From: a virus
Virus record (IMG/VR): IMGVR_UViG_3300044815_000091
Span: 1 to 47,192 of that record
DNA length: 47,192 nt
Strand: one strand, 5' to 3'
The notes under the pieces were generated by a model. It saw only the letters and a program-made list of their open reading frames with translations, ran no database searches and was not told the DNA's origin. Made by a program: the position numbers and the translations under genes. Below, one piece after another: positions 27,605 to 34,548 of this stretch (position 1 is the stretch's first letter; each line of letters begins with the position of its first letter).

Positions 27605-27855
27605 TGTGGCCCTTCGACCGCCGCGAGCCGGTGGAGCTGGAGCAGCAGCACCCGGTCGCCGAGCCGTCCGCCGACGAGCTGGGCGACTACACGGTCATCA
27701 ACCGCGACTACGTGATCGCCATGCTCGACGACCTGCTGGTCGCGGCCCGGAGCGCGGGCTGCGAGCACCTGGTCGACCTGGTCATCGACGAGCGCAACGA
27801 GATCCGGCCGCCGTACGCGGCGTCGGTGCCGGGGCTCCCGGGACGGTCATCGTGA
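27604..27855 (+). CDS. Small acidic early protein, unknown
   Basis: 83 residues from the ATG at 27604. An acidic N-terminus (EPVELEQQHPVAEPSADELG) is followed by a helix (YVIAMLDDLLVAARSAGCEHL). No known domain. It overlaps a 27-residue membrane peptide by GTGA. Confidence 0.55.
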   Translation: MWPFDRREPVELEQQHPVAEPSADELGDYTVINRDYVIAMLDDLLVAARSAGCEHLVDLVIDERNEIRPPYAASVPGLPGRSS

Positions 27856-27935
27856 GCGCCTTGCAGGTCGTCGGCCTGGTCGTCCTCGCGGTCTTCGTGG
27901 CCGCGTTCCTCTCCGGCGGCGGGAACAACCGGTGA
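27852..27935 (+). CDS. 27-residue single-TM peptide
   Basis: GTG at 27852, stop at 27933-27935. One membrane helix (LQVVGLVVLAVFVAAFL) followed by SGGGNNR. Both ends overlap neighbours by GTGA, the same arrangement as the verified genes around it. Such small membrane peptides are common in phage early operons; role unknown. Confidence 0.55.
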   Translation: MSALQVVGLVVLAVFVAAFLSGGGNNR

Positions 27936-28471
27936 GCGAGCCGACCGACGAGCCTGGGGCAGTGGTGTGGTGCGCGCTGTGCCCGACCTGGGCCAAGACG
28001 CAGGTGCTGCTCGACGGGCACGTGGTCCGGCGCCACCCGGACGCCACCGGCGGCTACTCCACCTCGGCCAAGCTGCGCCACGTCGAGCAGGAGCGCGACG
28101 ATCTGCTCACCGAAGTGCTCGATCTTCGGATCCTCGCCGACTCGATGCCATGCGGTTGGTGCAACGGCGTTGGTGTCGCACCGGCTGAGCGGTTCGGCCG
28201 GGACGCCGATGGTGCGCCGAACGTCGACGAGGACCGCCCGTGCCCCGAGGGCTGCGAGGTTGCGGGCTGGCTTCAGGCCGAACGCAACGACGCGGCCGAC
28301 GTCGAGCGGGAACGCGACGAGGCCCTGGCCGTCCGTGCATCTGCGATCGACGCCTTCATCAACCTCAACGATCAGCTCACCCTCACCAAGGCCGAGCTGG
28401 CCACCGCGCGCACCGAGCTGAAGCTGCTGCGTGCCGCCATGGACGCGTCGCTCAACCGGCGGGCCGACTGA
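27932..28471 (+). CDS. Zinc-finger and coiled-coil protein
   Basis: 179 residues from the GTG at 27932. C2H2-like finger CALCPTWAKTQVLLDGHVVR followed by another His (residues about 14-35), then a coiled coil, a second Cys group (CGWCNGVG ... CPEGC, about 75-108) and a long C-terminal coiled coil (LNDQLTLTKAELATARTELK). Probably a nucleic-acid-binding or scaffold-type early protein. Last gene before the tRNA-like element. Confidence 0.6.
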   Translation: MSEPTDEPGAVVWCALCPTWAKTQVLLDGHVVRRHPDATGGYSTSAKLRHVEQERDDLLTEVLDLRILADSMPCGWCNGVGVAPAERFGRDADGAPNVDEDRPCPEGCEVAGWLQAERNDAADVERERDEALAVRASAIDAFINLNDQLTLTKAELATARTELKLLRAAMDASLNRRAD

Positions 28472-28498
28472 TGGGCGCGCGCACGTCCTGACCAGACC

Positions 28499-28574
28499 GC
28501 CGCCGAGCGTCCGTGAGGACGCCGCCCATGAGACGAGGCAGCTGGAAGCGCGGGTTCGAGTCCCGCCGGCGGCA
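28499..28574 (+). tRNA. Degenerate class II tRNA-like element (possible Leu GAG)
   Basis: A 7-bp acceptor pair GCCGCCG (28499-28505) with CGGCGGC (28567-28573), discriminator A28574, and a perfect T-arm GCGGG-TTCGAGT-CCCGC (28550-28566). A variable arm GCT-GGA-AGC (28541-28549) and an anticodon-like loop ATGAGAC (28528-28534, GAG) can be drawn. However, the D-arm is only CGTCC-GTGA-GGACG with a 4-base loop, positions 8-9 are AG not TA, and the anticodon stem has a bulge and a mismatch. It may be a decayed tRNA, a tRNA mimic or a remnant of recombination at a host tRNA gene. It lies between 28471 and 28608, where no protein gene fits. Confidence 0.4.
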
Positions 28575-28607
28575 CGCACTGACCCATCGAGAACGGAGCA
28601 CCACCGC

Positions 28608-29129
28608 GTGACCACCACCGTCAACATCTCCGGCACCTTCAGCGAGAAGCAGAAGAGCAACAACGGGCTGACCGAGGTCGCCGACCTCATCCGCCATGAC
28701 CGCACCGTGCGGGTCCCGATCGTCGGCTGGGTCGAGTACCACCAGTGGACGGAGAAGCTGACCGGCGACGTCCTGACCGTTGCGATCCCGGTGATCGAGT
28801 CCTGCCTGAGCGCCGACGGCAACGACCCCCACGGGTGGGCCGAGGCGGTCATGGACATGATCGACGAGCGCCGCAAGGAGCGCGGCCTGGGCAAGGCGTC
28901 CGAGGTGCCGATGCACACCGGCGAGCTGACCGGCCAGATCGGCTTCGACTTCGACGGGCCGGCCGACGAGCCGACCGCGATCGGCGAGGTGCGCCTGACC
29001 GGCGACGGGCCGCGCGAGGTGCCGCCGCCGTCGGGCGACGAGATCGTGGCCGAGCGCGAGGAGGCCAAGGCCGCCAAGGGCAAGGCCAAGCCGAGCGTCA
29101 CGCCGTTCGTCGCGGACGGTGCGGTGTGA
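28608..29129 (+). CDS. Early operon protein, unknown
   Basis: 173 residues from the GTG at 28608 (ACGGAG upstream). N-terminal part (VNISGTFSEKQKSNNGLTEV, then IRHDRTVRVPIVGWVEYHQW) is a beta-rich domain; a helix with DMIDERRKERGLGKASEV follows, and the C-terminus is an acidic then Lys/Ala-rich flexible tail. The layout resembles a single-strand-binding accessory protein, but no signature is decisive. It overlaps the next gene by GTGA. Confidence 0.55.
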   Translation: MTTTVNISGTFSEKQKSNNGLTEVADLIRHDRTVRVPIVGWVEYHQWTEKLTGDVLTVAIPVIESCLSADGNDPHGWAEAVMDMIDERRKERGLGKASEVPMHTGELTGQIGFDFDGPADEPTAIGEVRLTGDGPREVPPPSGDEIVAEREEAKAAKGKAKPSVTPFVADGAV

Positions 29130-29365
29130 CCGGGCCGGAGCACTACCAGGAGGCGGAGCGCCTGCTCCAGCCGCGCACGGTCGCCAGCATGTCGAGTCGC
29201 GAGTCGTACCAGTCCTCGCCGACCACGGACATGATCCTCCAGGCCGAGGTGCACGCCACGCTCGCGCTCGCCGCCGCCTTCGCGATGGGCGCAGACGGCA
29301 GCATGGCCGACGTCGACTTCGACGCCTGGGACAAGGTCTGCGGCGTCCAGGTGGCGTCGCCGTGA
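29126..29365 (+). CDS. Conserved actinophage small protein
   Basis: 79 residues from the GTG at 29126. Begins MTGPEHYQEAERLLQPRT and carries ILQAEVHATLALAAAFAMG, a helical pattern repeated in very many actinophage and actinomycete small proteins of unknown function. An in-frame acidic end (ADVDFDAWDKV) follows. Coupled at both ends. Confidence 0.65.
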   Translation: MTGPEHYQEAERLLQPRTVASMSSRESYQSSPTTDMILQAEVHATLALAAAFAMGADGSMADVDFDAWDKVCGVQVASP

Positions 29366-29550
29366 CGCCCCGGGAGCTCATCGACTGGGGGCCGGTCCGC
29401 TGTCTCTCGGACCTCGGCCGCGAGGTGATCCACGAGGGCATCGTGATCGCCACGACCATCGACGCGGTCCTCGTCCGCAGCGCCGCCGGGGAGATGCGCT
29501 GGTTCAAGACGGTCGACGTCGAGCCGGCCGGCGGTGGGACGAATGGCTGA
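29362..29550 (+). CDS. Small early protein, unknown
   Basis: 62 residues from the GTG at 29362 (GTGA overlap). Beta-rich (IHEGIVIATTIDAVLVRSAAG), probably a compact small fold; no known family. Overlaps the next gene by eight bases. Confidence 0.5.
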   Translation: MTPRELIDWGPVRCLSDLGREVIHEGIVIATTIDAVLVRSAAGEMRWFKTVDVEPAGGGTNG

Positions 29551-29785
29551 CCTCCTCGACCGCACTGCCCGGCAGGTCCGGCCCGGCACCGGCCAGGGTC
29601 CGATCCACCGCCTGGTCAGCAACCGGTTGGACCGGCGGCAGGGGCGGCTGTACGGCACCCGGTGCGACAAGGTCCTGTCCGGCGTCTCGGGCGCGATGCT
29701 CACGACCCACGACGCCACCTGCCTGGCCTGCCTGAGCCCGGGGCTGGCACTGCGCGGCCAGGGTCCGGCCGGGGCGAGCGCGTGA
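29543..29785 (+). CDS. Small basic early protein with Cys motif
   Basis: 80 residues from the ATG at 29543; the in-frame GTG at 29534 is possible. A basic first half (LLDRTARQVRPGTG, NRLDRRQGRLYGTRC) is followed by HDATCLACLSP. The three Cys and one His could bind zinc. Overlaps the next gene by GTGA. Function unknown. Confidence 0.5.
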   Translation: MADLLDRTARQVRPGTGQGPIHRLVSNRLDRRQGRLYGTRCDKVLSGVSGAMLTTHDATCLACLSPGLALRGQGPAGASA

Positions 29786-29934
29786 GGGCGCGGCACGCCG
29801 CACGGCAGGCGGCACGGGTCCAGCGCAACGCCGAGCTGTGCGGCGTGCCGCTGGCCGAGTGGGCGGCCATGACCCGCACCGAGCGCCGCCAGCTGCTGCG
29901 CGCGGCCAAGTGGAAGGAGAGGCACCGTGAATGA
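29782..29934 (+). CDS. 50-residue basic protein
   Basis: GTG at 29782 (GTGA overlap), stop at 29932-29934. Strongly basic helices (ARHAARQAARVQRNAEL, TRTERRQLLRAAKWKERHR) with one Cys. Likely to bind nucleic acid; no family recognised. Reading stays coupled to the next GTG at 29927. Confidence 0.5.
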   Translation: MRARHAARQAARVQRNAELCGVPLAEWAAMTRTERRQLLRAAKWKERHRE

Positions 29935-30229
29935 CTCGCAGCGGGTGGCCGCCCTGATCTTCAACGGCGTCAGCAAGGGCGTCCCGCGCTTCATGCTGCT
30001 GTCCGAGCGGGAGGCGATCGCTAACTCCGTCTACGACGAGCTGGTCGCGGGCGGCATCGAGATCCGGGTGGCCGGGCCGGAGCACGACTACCTGTCCACC
30101 GCCTGTCTGCACGGCGAGCACGGCTACTGCCAGGGCACCGAGGGCCAGGCCGGGCCGAAGACGCCCGGGAAATGCAAGTTCTGCGACGCCGCGTGCCGGT
30201 GCGCCTGCCACCAGGGCGGTGAGGGCTGA
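29927..30229 (+). CDS. Cys/His-rich zinc protein
   Basis: 100 residues from the GTG at 29927. First half helical (LLSEREAIANSVYDELVAGG); the second half has a dense zinc pattern CLHGEHGYCQG then CKFCDAACRCACHQ, with seven Cys and three His. Similar CLH..HxxC ... CKxCxxxC proteins occur in actinophages and actinomycetes, role unknown. Stop overlaps the next ATG. Confidence 0.6.
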   Translation: MNDSQRVAALIFNGVSKGVPRFMLLSEREAIANSVYDELVAGGIEIRVAGPEHDYLSTACLHGEHGYCQGTEGQAGPKTPGKCKFCDAACRCACHQGGEG

Positions 30230-30459
30230 TGGCGTCGATGCGCAAGCTCAACCGGCGGCTGACGCGCTGGCGGCGGTACGTCGAGCGCTACCCGGCAGAG
30301 TGCTGGCACAAGCTGCCGAGCGGCTACTACCGGGCGGGCATGGCGGTCAAAGCCGAAGAAGAGCGCCGGTTCTGGGACGAGACCCCGGAGATCTGGCTCG
30401 GCGGACCTGAGGGTGAGGCGGCGCTGATCGCCGACGTCCTCGGCGGCGACCGTGGATAG
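30229..30459 (+). CDS. Small basic early protein, unknown
   Basis: 76 residues from the ATG at 30229. Very basic start (MRKLNRRLTRWRRYVERYP) then an aromatic helix (WHKLPSGYYRAGMAVKAEEE) and an acidic end. No family recognised; overlaps the next gene by eight bases. Confidence 0.5.
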   Translation: MASMRKLNRRLTRWRRYVERYPAECWHKLPSGYYRAGMAVKAEEERRFWDETPEIWLGGPEGEAALIADVLGGDRG

Positions 30460-30721
30460 CGCCCTGCTCGCCGAGCTGCGCGCCCAGCTCGAAGGCGGCC
30501 TCGAAACGATCCGGCTGCTCGGCCTCATGCAGGCCGGGTGCGCCGTCTGCGGCAGGCGCGCCCGCGAGCTGGTGCCGTGGGAAGAGGACGGCGTGATCGT
30601 CGAGTACCTCGGGCCCACCTGCCACCGGCGCCGGATCGAGGCCGAGCACGACGCGCCGGCGCTCGACGGGTTCCGGCCGGTCCGGACCACCGAGGCGTTC
30701 CAGAAGGCGGGGCTGCTGTGA
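30452..30721 (+). CDS. Small zinc-ribbon protein
   Basis: 89 residues from the GTG at 30452. An N-terminal helix is followed by CAVCGRRARELVPWEEDG and GPTCHRRR, a C-x2-C ... C-H zinc pattern similar to DUF6011-type ribbons. GTGA overlap with the PAPS-reductase-like gene. Function unknown; may be a partner of the downstream enzyme. Confidence 0.55.
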   Translation: MDSALLAELRAQLEGGLETIRLLGLMQAGCAVCGRRARELVPWEEDGVIVEYLGPTCHRRRIEAEHDAPALDGFRPVRTTEAFQKAGLL

Positions 30722-31608
30722 CCGGGCCTCAACTTCGCCTGCTGTCGCTGGGCGCCGGCGTTCAGTCCACCGTCCTGGCCCTCATGACCGCGGAAGGCAC
30801 CCTGCCGAAGGTCGACGGCGCGATCTTTGCCGACACCGGCTGGGAGCCACGCCGGGTGTACGAGCACCTCGACCGCCTGGCTGTTGTGCTGTCCGCCGCC
30901 GGAATCCCGCTGCACAGGGTCAGCAAAGGCAACCTGCGGCACGACTCGCTGGACCCGGACCATCGGTACGCCAGCGTGCCGTACTTCGTCCGCAACCCGG
31001 ATGGCTCCGAAGGAATGGGTCGCCGTCAATGCACAAGTGAATACAAGCTGGCCCCGATTGGCCGTAAGGTCCGCGAGCTGCTCGGCGCGGCTGCCCCCGA
31101 TTACCGCCGCGTCGCGAAGGGCCGGGTCGCTGAGCAGTGGATCGGGTTCTCCACCGATGAGATCCACCGAGTAGCTGACCACGACGGCGTTTCGTACATC
31201 ACCAAGCGGTACCCGCTGCTGGAGCTTGGCATGAGCCGCAAGGACTGCGAGCGGTGGCTCAGGGCCCGCGGGTGGACCTCGGTCGCCAAGAGCGCGTGCA
31301 TCGGATGCCCCTACCACGGCAATGAGCAGTGGCGGGACCTGCGCGACAACCATCCGGAGGAGTTTGCCGACGCTGTTGCGTTCGACGAGGCGATCCGCAA
31401 GGGCGGTGCCCGTGGCCTGCCGCTTAACGGGACCGCATACCTGCATCGCTCTCGTGTGCCGCTGTCCATTGCGCCGATCAACCGGGTTACCCGCAAAGAG
31501 TGGGGTGACCGGTCGCCCGACATCTTCGACGCGCTCGCCGAGCTGGGCGACCCGGACGGGTGCTCCCCGTACGGCTGCCGCTCAGGTGAGCCGGTCGTGG
31601 CGCCATGA
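30718..31608 (+). CDS. PAPS reductase-like PP-loop protein
   Basis: 296 residues from the GTG at 30718. A PP-loop, LSLGAGVQST (residues about 8-17), then DGAIFADTGWEPRRVYEHL, RRQCTSEYKLAPIGRKV and ACIGCPYHGNEQWRDLRDN. This is the phosphoadenosine-phosphosulfate reductase / sulfotransferase fold with extra Cys that could hold an Fe-S cluster, as in DndC-like relatives. Phage homologues are usually of unknown role. The amino-transfer, sulfur or nucleotide chemistry could target nucleic acid. A DNA methyltransferase lies two genes on. Confidence 0.8.
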   Translation: MTGPQLRLLSLGAGVQSTVLALMTAEGTLPKVDGAIFADTGWEPRRVYEHLDRLAVVLSAAGIPLHRVSKGNLRHDSLDPDHRYASVPYFVRNPDGSEGMGRRQCTSEYKLAPIGRKVRELLGAAAPDYRRVAKGRVAEQWIGFSTDEIHRVADHDGVSYITKRYPLLELGMSRKDCERWLRARGWTSVAKSACIGCPYHGNEQWRDLRDNHPEEFADAVAFDEAIRKGGARGLPLNGTAYLHRSRVPLSIAPINRVTRKEWGDRSPDIFDALAELGDPDGCSPYGCRSGEPVVAP

Positions 31609-31805
31609 CCGCCAAGAGCAAGGTCCGGCCGCACGTCTTCGTCGCCGACCCCGACGTGCCGCCGGACAGCAACGGGCGCGGCGCCTGCCGCGCCTGCCAC
31701 CTCATCGGCGCGGCCGGCGACTCGCATCACACGCTGCCCGCCGCGCCGATGGACGCTCAGCGGCTCGCGGCCGGCGAAGACGAGGAGAACCGCAATGGAC
31801 TGTGA
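31605..31805 (+). CDS. Small zinc protein
   Basis: 66 residues from the ATG at 31605 (ATGA overlap). The motif GACRACHLIGAAGDSHHTLP suggests a Cys2-His2/3 zinc site; the start is basic (MTAKSKVRPHVFVADPDVPP). The C-x2-C-(H/P)-L pattern is common in small actinophage proteins. Overlaps the next gene by 11 bases. Confidence 0.55.
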   Translation: MTAKSKVRPHVFVADPDVPPDSNGRGACRACHLIGAAGDSHHTLPAAPMDAQRLAAGEDEENRNGL

Positions 31806-32055
31806 ACTGTGTCAACGACCGATCGCCGACGTCTTCGCGACCGATGCCGAGGTGCGCCGGCACGCCACCTGCACACCCGGCACCTGCGCCAGTTGCAAGA
31901 CTGAGATGCCGTACGCCGACCTTGAACGAGTCGAACTGGCCGATGGGGAGATCGACCCCGACCCGGACCTGCTGGTCTGCGAGAACGTCTACCAGTGCCA
32001 GGTGCGCGCTGGCGAGATCGGCCCGGACGACGTGCCGTTGGCGGCCCGCGAGTGA
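31795..32055 (+). CDS. Small zinc-ribbon protein
   Basis: 86 residues from the ATG at 31795. Two Cys pairs, CELCQRP and [16 protein letters not shown], with an intervening HATC, form a likely zinc fold; the rest is acidic. GTGA overlap with the methyltransferase, so it may act with it. No named family. Confidence 0.55.
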   Translation: MDCELCQRPIADVFATDAEVRRHATCTPGTCASCKTEMPYADLERVELADGEIDPDPDLLVCENVYQCQVRAGEIGPDDVPLAARE

Positions 32056-32744
32056 AGCCCTACTACGCCGACGACTCAGTGACGCTCTACCAAGGCGATT
32101 GTCGCGAGATCACCGAATGGCTCGCCGCCGACGTGCTGGTCACCGACCCGCCGTACGGCATCGCCTGGCGCACCGGCGGCGGGCTCAAGTCGCCTGGCCG
32201 ACGTGCCACGGGACGCGCACACGCGGGAATCTTCGGCGACAACGACACGGCTGGCCGTGAAGCAGTGCTAGACGCCTGGCCTGGTCGCCCAGCCGCCGTG
32301 TTCGGCTCGCCAATAATCAATCCGCCCAGCGGCACCCGGCAGGTGCTGTTCTTCCAGAAGCCGCCCGATGCTGGCGTACGCGGTGCTACTGCCGGCTTCC
32401 GCCGCGACGTCGAGCTGATCTACATGCTCGGCCCGTGGCCAACCGGCATCGGCGGGCGCAGCAGTGTGCTCACCACGACCACCCGGAACGTCGGCACGCA
32501 ATACGGACCGGCCGGCCGGTACGGCCACCCCCACGCCAAGCCGGTGGACGTCATGGAGCAGCTAATCGACGCCTGCCCATCCGGCGTCATCGCCGACCCG
32601 TTCGCAGGCTCCGGGTCCACGCTGGTCGCCGCCCGCAACCTCGGCCGCCGCGCGATCGGCGTCGAGTTGGAGGAGCGCTACTGCGAGGTCATCGCCAACC
32701 GGCTCGCCCAGGGCGTGCTGCCCCTCGGAATGGGGGACGCCTGA
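32052..32744 (+). CDS. DNA methyltransferase (N6-adenine / N4-cytosine type)
   Basis: 230 residues from the GTG at 32052. Catalytic motif IV TDPPYG (residues about 31-36) comes first and motif [11 protein letters not shown] (181-190) near the C-terminus, followed by [16 protein letters not shown]; this is the order of beta-class enzymes. It has no visible restriction partner, so it is an orphan that probably protects phage DNA from host restriction or marks phage DNA. It follows the PAPS-reductase-like gene, and the two may act in the same defence-evasion pathway. Confidence 0.88.
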   Translation: MKPYYADDSVTLYQGDCREITEWLAADVLVTDPPYGIAWRTGGGLKSPGRRATGRAHAGIFGDNDTAGREAVLDAWPGRPAAVFGSPIINPPSGTRQVLFFQKPPDAGVRGATAGFRRDVELIYMLGPWPTGIGGRSSVLTTTTRNVGTQYGPAGRYGHPHAKPVDVMEQLIDACPSGVIADPFAGSGSTLVAARNLGRRAIGVELEERYCEVIANRLAQGVLPLGMGDA

Positions 32745-32904
32745 CACCTGATCGACGATTCAGCAATTGCGGCCGGGACCCCGATTCCCTGGCCGCCAGA
32801 ATCGCATCCCCTGCAAATAGAGCACGAGGTAATGGTGATCCACAAGACACGGCATTCCGGCGCGGCGCGGATCTTCATGCGCCGTGAGCTGGGAGAATTG
32901 GCGG

Positions 32905-32934
32905 GCGGAACGGGTGCGCTAACACCCGTCCCGC
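32905..32934 (+). promoter_or_regulatory. Leader hairpin before replication gene
   Basis: GCGG-A-ACGGGTG pairs with CACCCGT-C-CCGC over a CGCTAA loop (11 pairs, one mismatch). The whole stretch 32745-32969 has no convincing gene and also shows CGGCGC/GCGCCG complementarity around 32860-32885. It ends with the GGAAGGAG at 32951-32958. Confidence 0.5.
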
Positions 32935-32969
32935 AGGCCCATTCCGCGCGAACCGGAAGGAGCCCTGGC

Positions 32970-33050
32970 GTGACTATGCCATGGCAGCGCGCATTGACGC
33001 GCCCCCCCGAAGCTGTGTCTTCTCGCACCACCCGGACGAGTGGCCCATGA
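32970..33050 (+). CDS. 26-residue leader peptide (possible)
   Basis: GTG at 32970 follows GGAAGGAG with good spacing; the frame reads MTMPWQRALTRPPEAVSSRT and six more residues to a TGA at 33048-33050, which overlaps the ATG at 33047 as ATGA. It may couple translation of the replication gene. Alternatively the replication gene starts at the ATG 32981, in which case this frame is silent. Confidence 0.4.
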   Translation: MTMPWQRALTRPPEAVSSRTTRTSGP

Positions 33051-33823
33051 GCGCCGACGACCCCGAGGACTACGGCGCGAAGCCGAACACCTGGAACGCC
33101 CTGGTGCGCCGCGCCCGCATCGGCATCAAGCTCAAGGCCGCCGCGCTGATCGTCAGCACCTACGCCAGCCCGTCCGGCCGAGACGTCAAGTGCGGCGTGG
33201 CCAGGCTGGCGACCGACTGCGAGGTCAGCTACAGCACCGCGCGGCGCTACCTCGCCTGGATGCGCGAGGTCGGCCTGATCGAGCTGGTGAGACCCGGCAA
33301 TCACTACCGGAAGCGGGCCGACGAGTACCGGCTGATCGTCGGCCCGGACGTGCACGCGCGCCTCGACATCCCCGAGTCTGACGAATACCGCAAGCTGATC
33401 GAGGGCGTGAACGAGTCCAACTTCGAGAGCGAAAAGAAGCGACGTCTGCGCTCACCTAAGGCGAGCGCAGAGCCTACGGAATCCGACGAAAGCTCTGCGC
33501 TCACAAAGGAACGAGCGCAGAGCGCCGATGTCTGCGCTCATTCTGACGCACCTCTGCGCTCATCCCTATGTGACTTGCTACCGACCACCTCTATTACCGA
33601 TCAAGGAAGAGCACCGACCACTGGGGGCGCGCCGCCCCCAGACCCCCGACGACGCCTGCCGCCTTCGGCGTCAGCCAACGAACCGCAACGCTCGCTCTCC
33701 GCGCCACTCACCCCAGCCCCACGCCAAGAGAGTTACCCACTCCCGCGCGTGGACGCGGGCGGCGCGTTCACCGCCGAGCACGTTGCTCCGGTCTATGACT
33801 TCTTCACCCGAGAGGCGATCTGA
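33047..33823 (+). CDS. Replication initiator, lambda O-like, with origin inside the gene
   Basis: 258 residues from the ATG at 33047 (coupled to the leader frame); the in-frame ATG at 32981 would add 22 residues. Residues about 12-97 are a winged helix domain (NTWNALVRRARIGIKLKAAA, CGVARLATDCEVSYSTARRY, REVGLIELVRPG). After residue 130 the protein is a low-complexity Ser/Ala/Pro linker ending in a short conserved-looking tail (AEHVAPVYDFFTREAI). The linker codons hold six copies of a 10-bp iteron. By analogy with lambda O and DnaD/RepA-like initiators, the N-terminus binds the iterons and the C-terminus may recruit host helicase factors. Confidence 0.75.
   Translation: MSADDPEDYGAKPNTWNALVRRARIGIKLKAAALIVSTYASPSGRDVKCGVARLATDCEVSYSTARRYLAWMREVGLIELVRPGNHYRKRADEYRLIVGPDVHARLDIPESDEYRKLIEGVNESNFESEKKRRLRSPKASAEPTESDESSALTKERAQSADVCAHSDAPLRSSLCDLLPTTSITDQGRAPTTGGAPPPDPRRRLPPSASANEPQRSLSAPLTPAPRQESYPLPRVDAGGAFTAEHVAPVYDFFTREAI
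33445..33641. other. Candidate origin of replication: six iterons and a palindrome
   Basis: TCTGCGCTCA occurs forward at 33445-33454, 33494-33503, 33531-33540 and 33553-33562, and as CGAGCGCAGA (reverse, TCTGCGCTCG) at 33462-33471 and 33512-33521. A relatively AT-rich stretch follows (33563-33605), then the palindrome CTGGGGGCG-CGC-CGCCCCCAG at 33621-33641. All lie within the linker-coding part of the initiator gene. Confidence 0.65.
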
Positions 33824-34029
33824 TGCCCTGCTTGTCCACCTGCATCCAGCCCAGCCCCAGCAACGCCCACTGCTCGGCCTGTCACGTCACCTTCGGCGGC
33901 ATCACCGGCTTCGACCGGCACCGGCGCGGCGGCGAGTGCATCGCCCCGAGCGGCCTCGACATGCACCCGGACGGGCGCGGCGTCTGGCGCATGGACGGCG
34001 AACGGCCCATCCCGGCAGAGGTGGCCTGA
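33823..34029 (+). CDS. FDxHR-family zinc-binding protein
   Basis: 68 residues from the ATG at 33823. The signature CSACHVTFGGITGFDRHRR followed by GGECIAPSGLDM is the FDxHR putative zinc-binding family found in many actinophages: C-x2-C, then FDxHR and a final Cys. It is coupled to the initiator gene (ATGA-like overlap) and to the next HTH gene by TGATG. Role not known; probably nucleic-acid binding. Confidence 0.85.
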   Translation: MPCLSTCIQPSPSNAHCSACHVTFGGITGFDRHRRGGECIAPSGLDMHPDGRGVWRMDGERPIPAEVA

Positions 34030-34295
34030 TGGCCGAGGTGACCGCGCTCGACGTGGTGACCGACTACGCCGACGCCACCCGGACGTTGCTGCGCACGCGG
34101 GCCGCAGTCAACATCACGCAGGAGGTCCTTGCTGAGCGCCTGGGGGTTGCCCAGGCCACCGTTGCCCGCCATGAGAGCGGGGACCGCGTTCGATCCGGCG
34201 AGGACCTGTTCGCAGCGGCCCACGCGCTCGGACTCGACATCGCGTTCGTGCCCCGGCCGGGCTTCTGCCCGAACTGCGGACAGGCCCGGCCGTGA
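34029..34295 (+). CDS. XRE HTH protein with zinc-knuckle end
   Basis: 88 residues from the ATG at 34029. XRE helix-turn-helix at about residues 17-70 (RTRAAVNITQEVLAERLG, QATVARHESGDRVRSGED) and a C-terminal FCPNCGQARP. A DNA-binding regulator, possibly of late genes or of replication. Overlaps the next gene by GTGA. Confidence 0.75.
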   Translation: MAEVTALDVVTDYADATRTLLRTRAAVNITQEVLAERLGVAQATVARHESGDRVRSGEDLFAAAHALGLDIAFVPRPGFCPNCGQARP

Positions 34296-34474
34296 CCGAC
34301 TTGCGCGATCAACCCTGCGTGGACTTCATGTGCGGCGCGTTCCAGCCCCTCGGCCTCGTCGAGCAGGAGGGCCAGCTCCTGTCGTACCGGTGTACCGAAC
34401 CCCACAACCACCAAGGCTCGCACCAAGCTGATATCGACGGCGAGACCGTCGCGACCTGGGGGCGGTTGTCGTGA
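34292..34474 (+). CDS. Small early protein, unknown
   Basis: 60 residues from the GTG at 34292. Contains two Cys near the start (CVDFMCG), then SYRCTEPHNHQGSHQADIDG with a Cys/His cluster that might bind metal. The C-T-x-x-x-N-H-x-G-x-H pattern recurs in small actinophage proteins. Overlaps a 25-residue frame by GTGA. Confidence 0.5.
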   Translation: MTDLRDQPCVDFMCGAFQPLGLVEQEGQLLSYRCTEPHNHQGSHQADIDGETVATWGRLS

Positions 34475-34548
34475 CCGAGGCCAGCGAGCGCGTCGCCCAG
34501 CGCAGGGCCGAACACCAAGCCCGCCTCGCATCAGGAGAAGCCCCATGA
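34471..34548 (+). CDS. 25-residue helical microprotein
   Basis: GTG at 34471 overlaps the previous stop, and the stop overlaps the ATG at 34545 (ATGA). The product starts MTEASERVAQRRAEHQARLA, a charged helix. The double overlap is the main reason for calling it. Confidence 0.45.
   Translation: MTEASERVAQRRAEHQARLASGEAP

Noticed and set aside
32832-33050. 72-codon frame before the replication gene
   Set aside because: Starts without a ribosome site and mixes low-complexity residues; only the last part from the GTG at 32970 has a proper ribosome site and is listed as a possible leader peptide.
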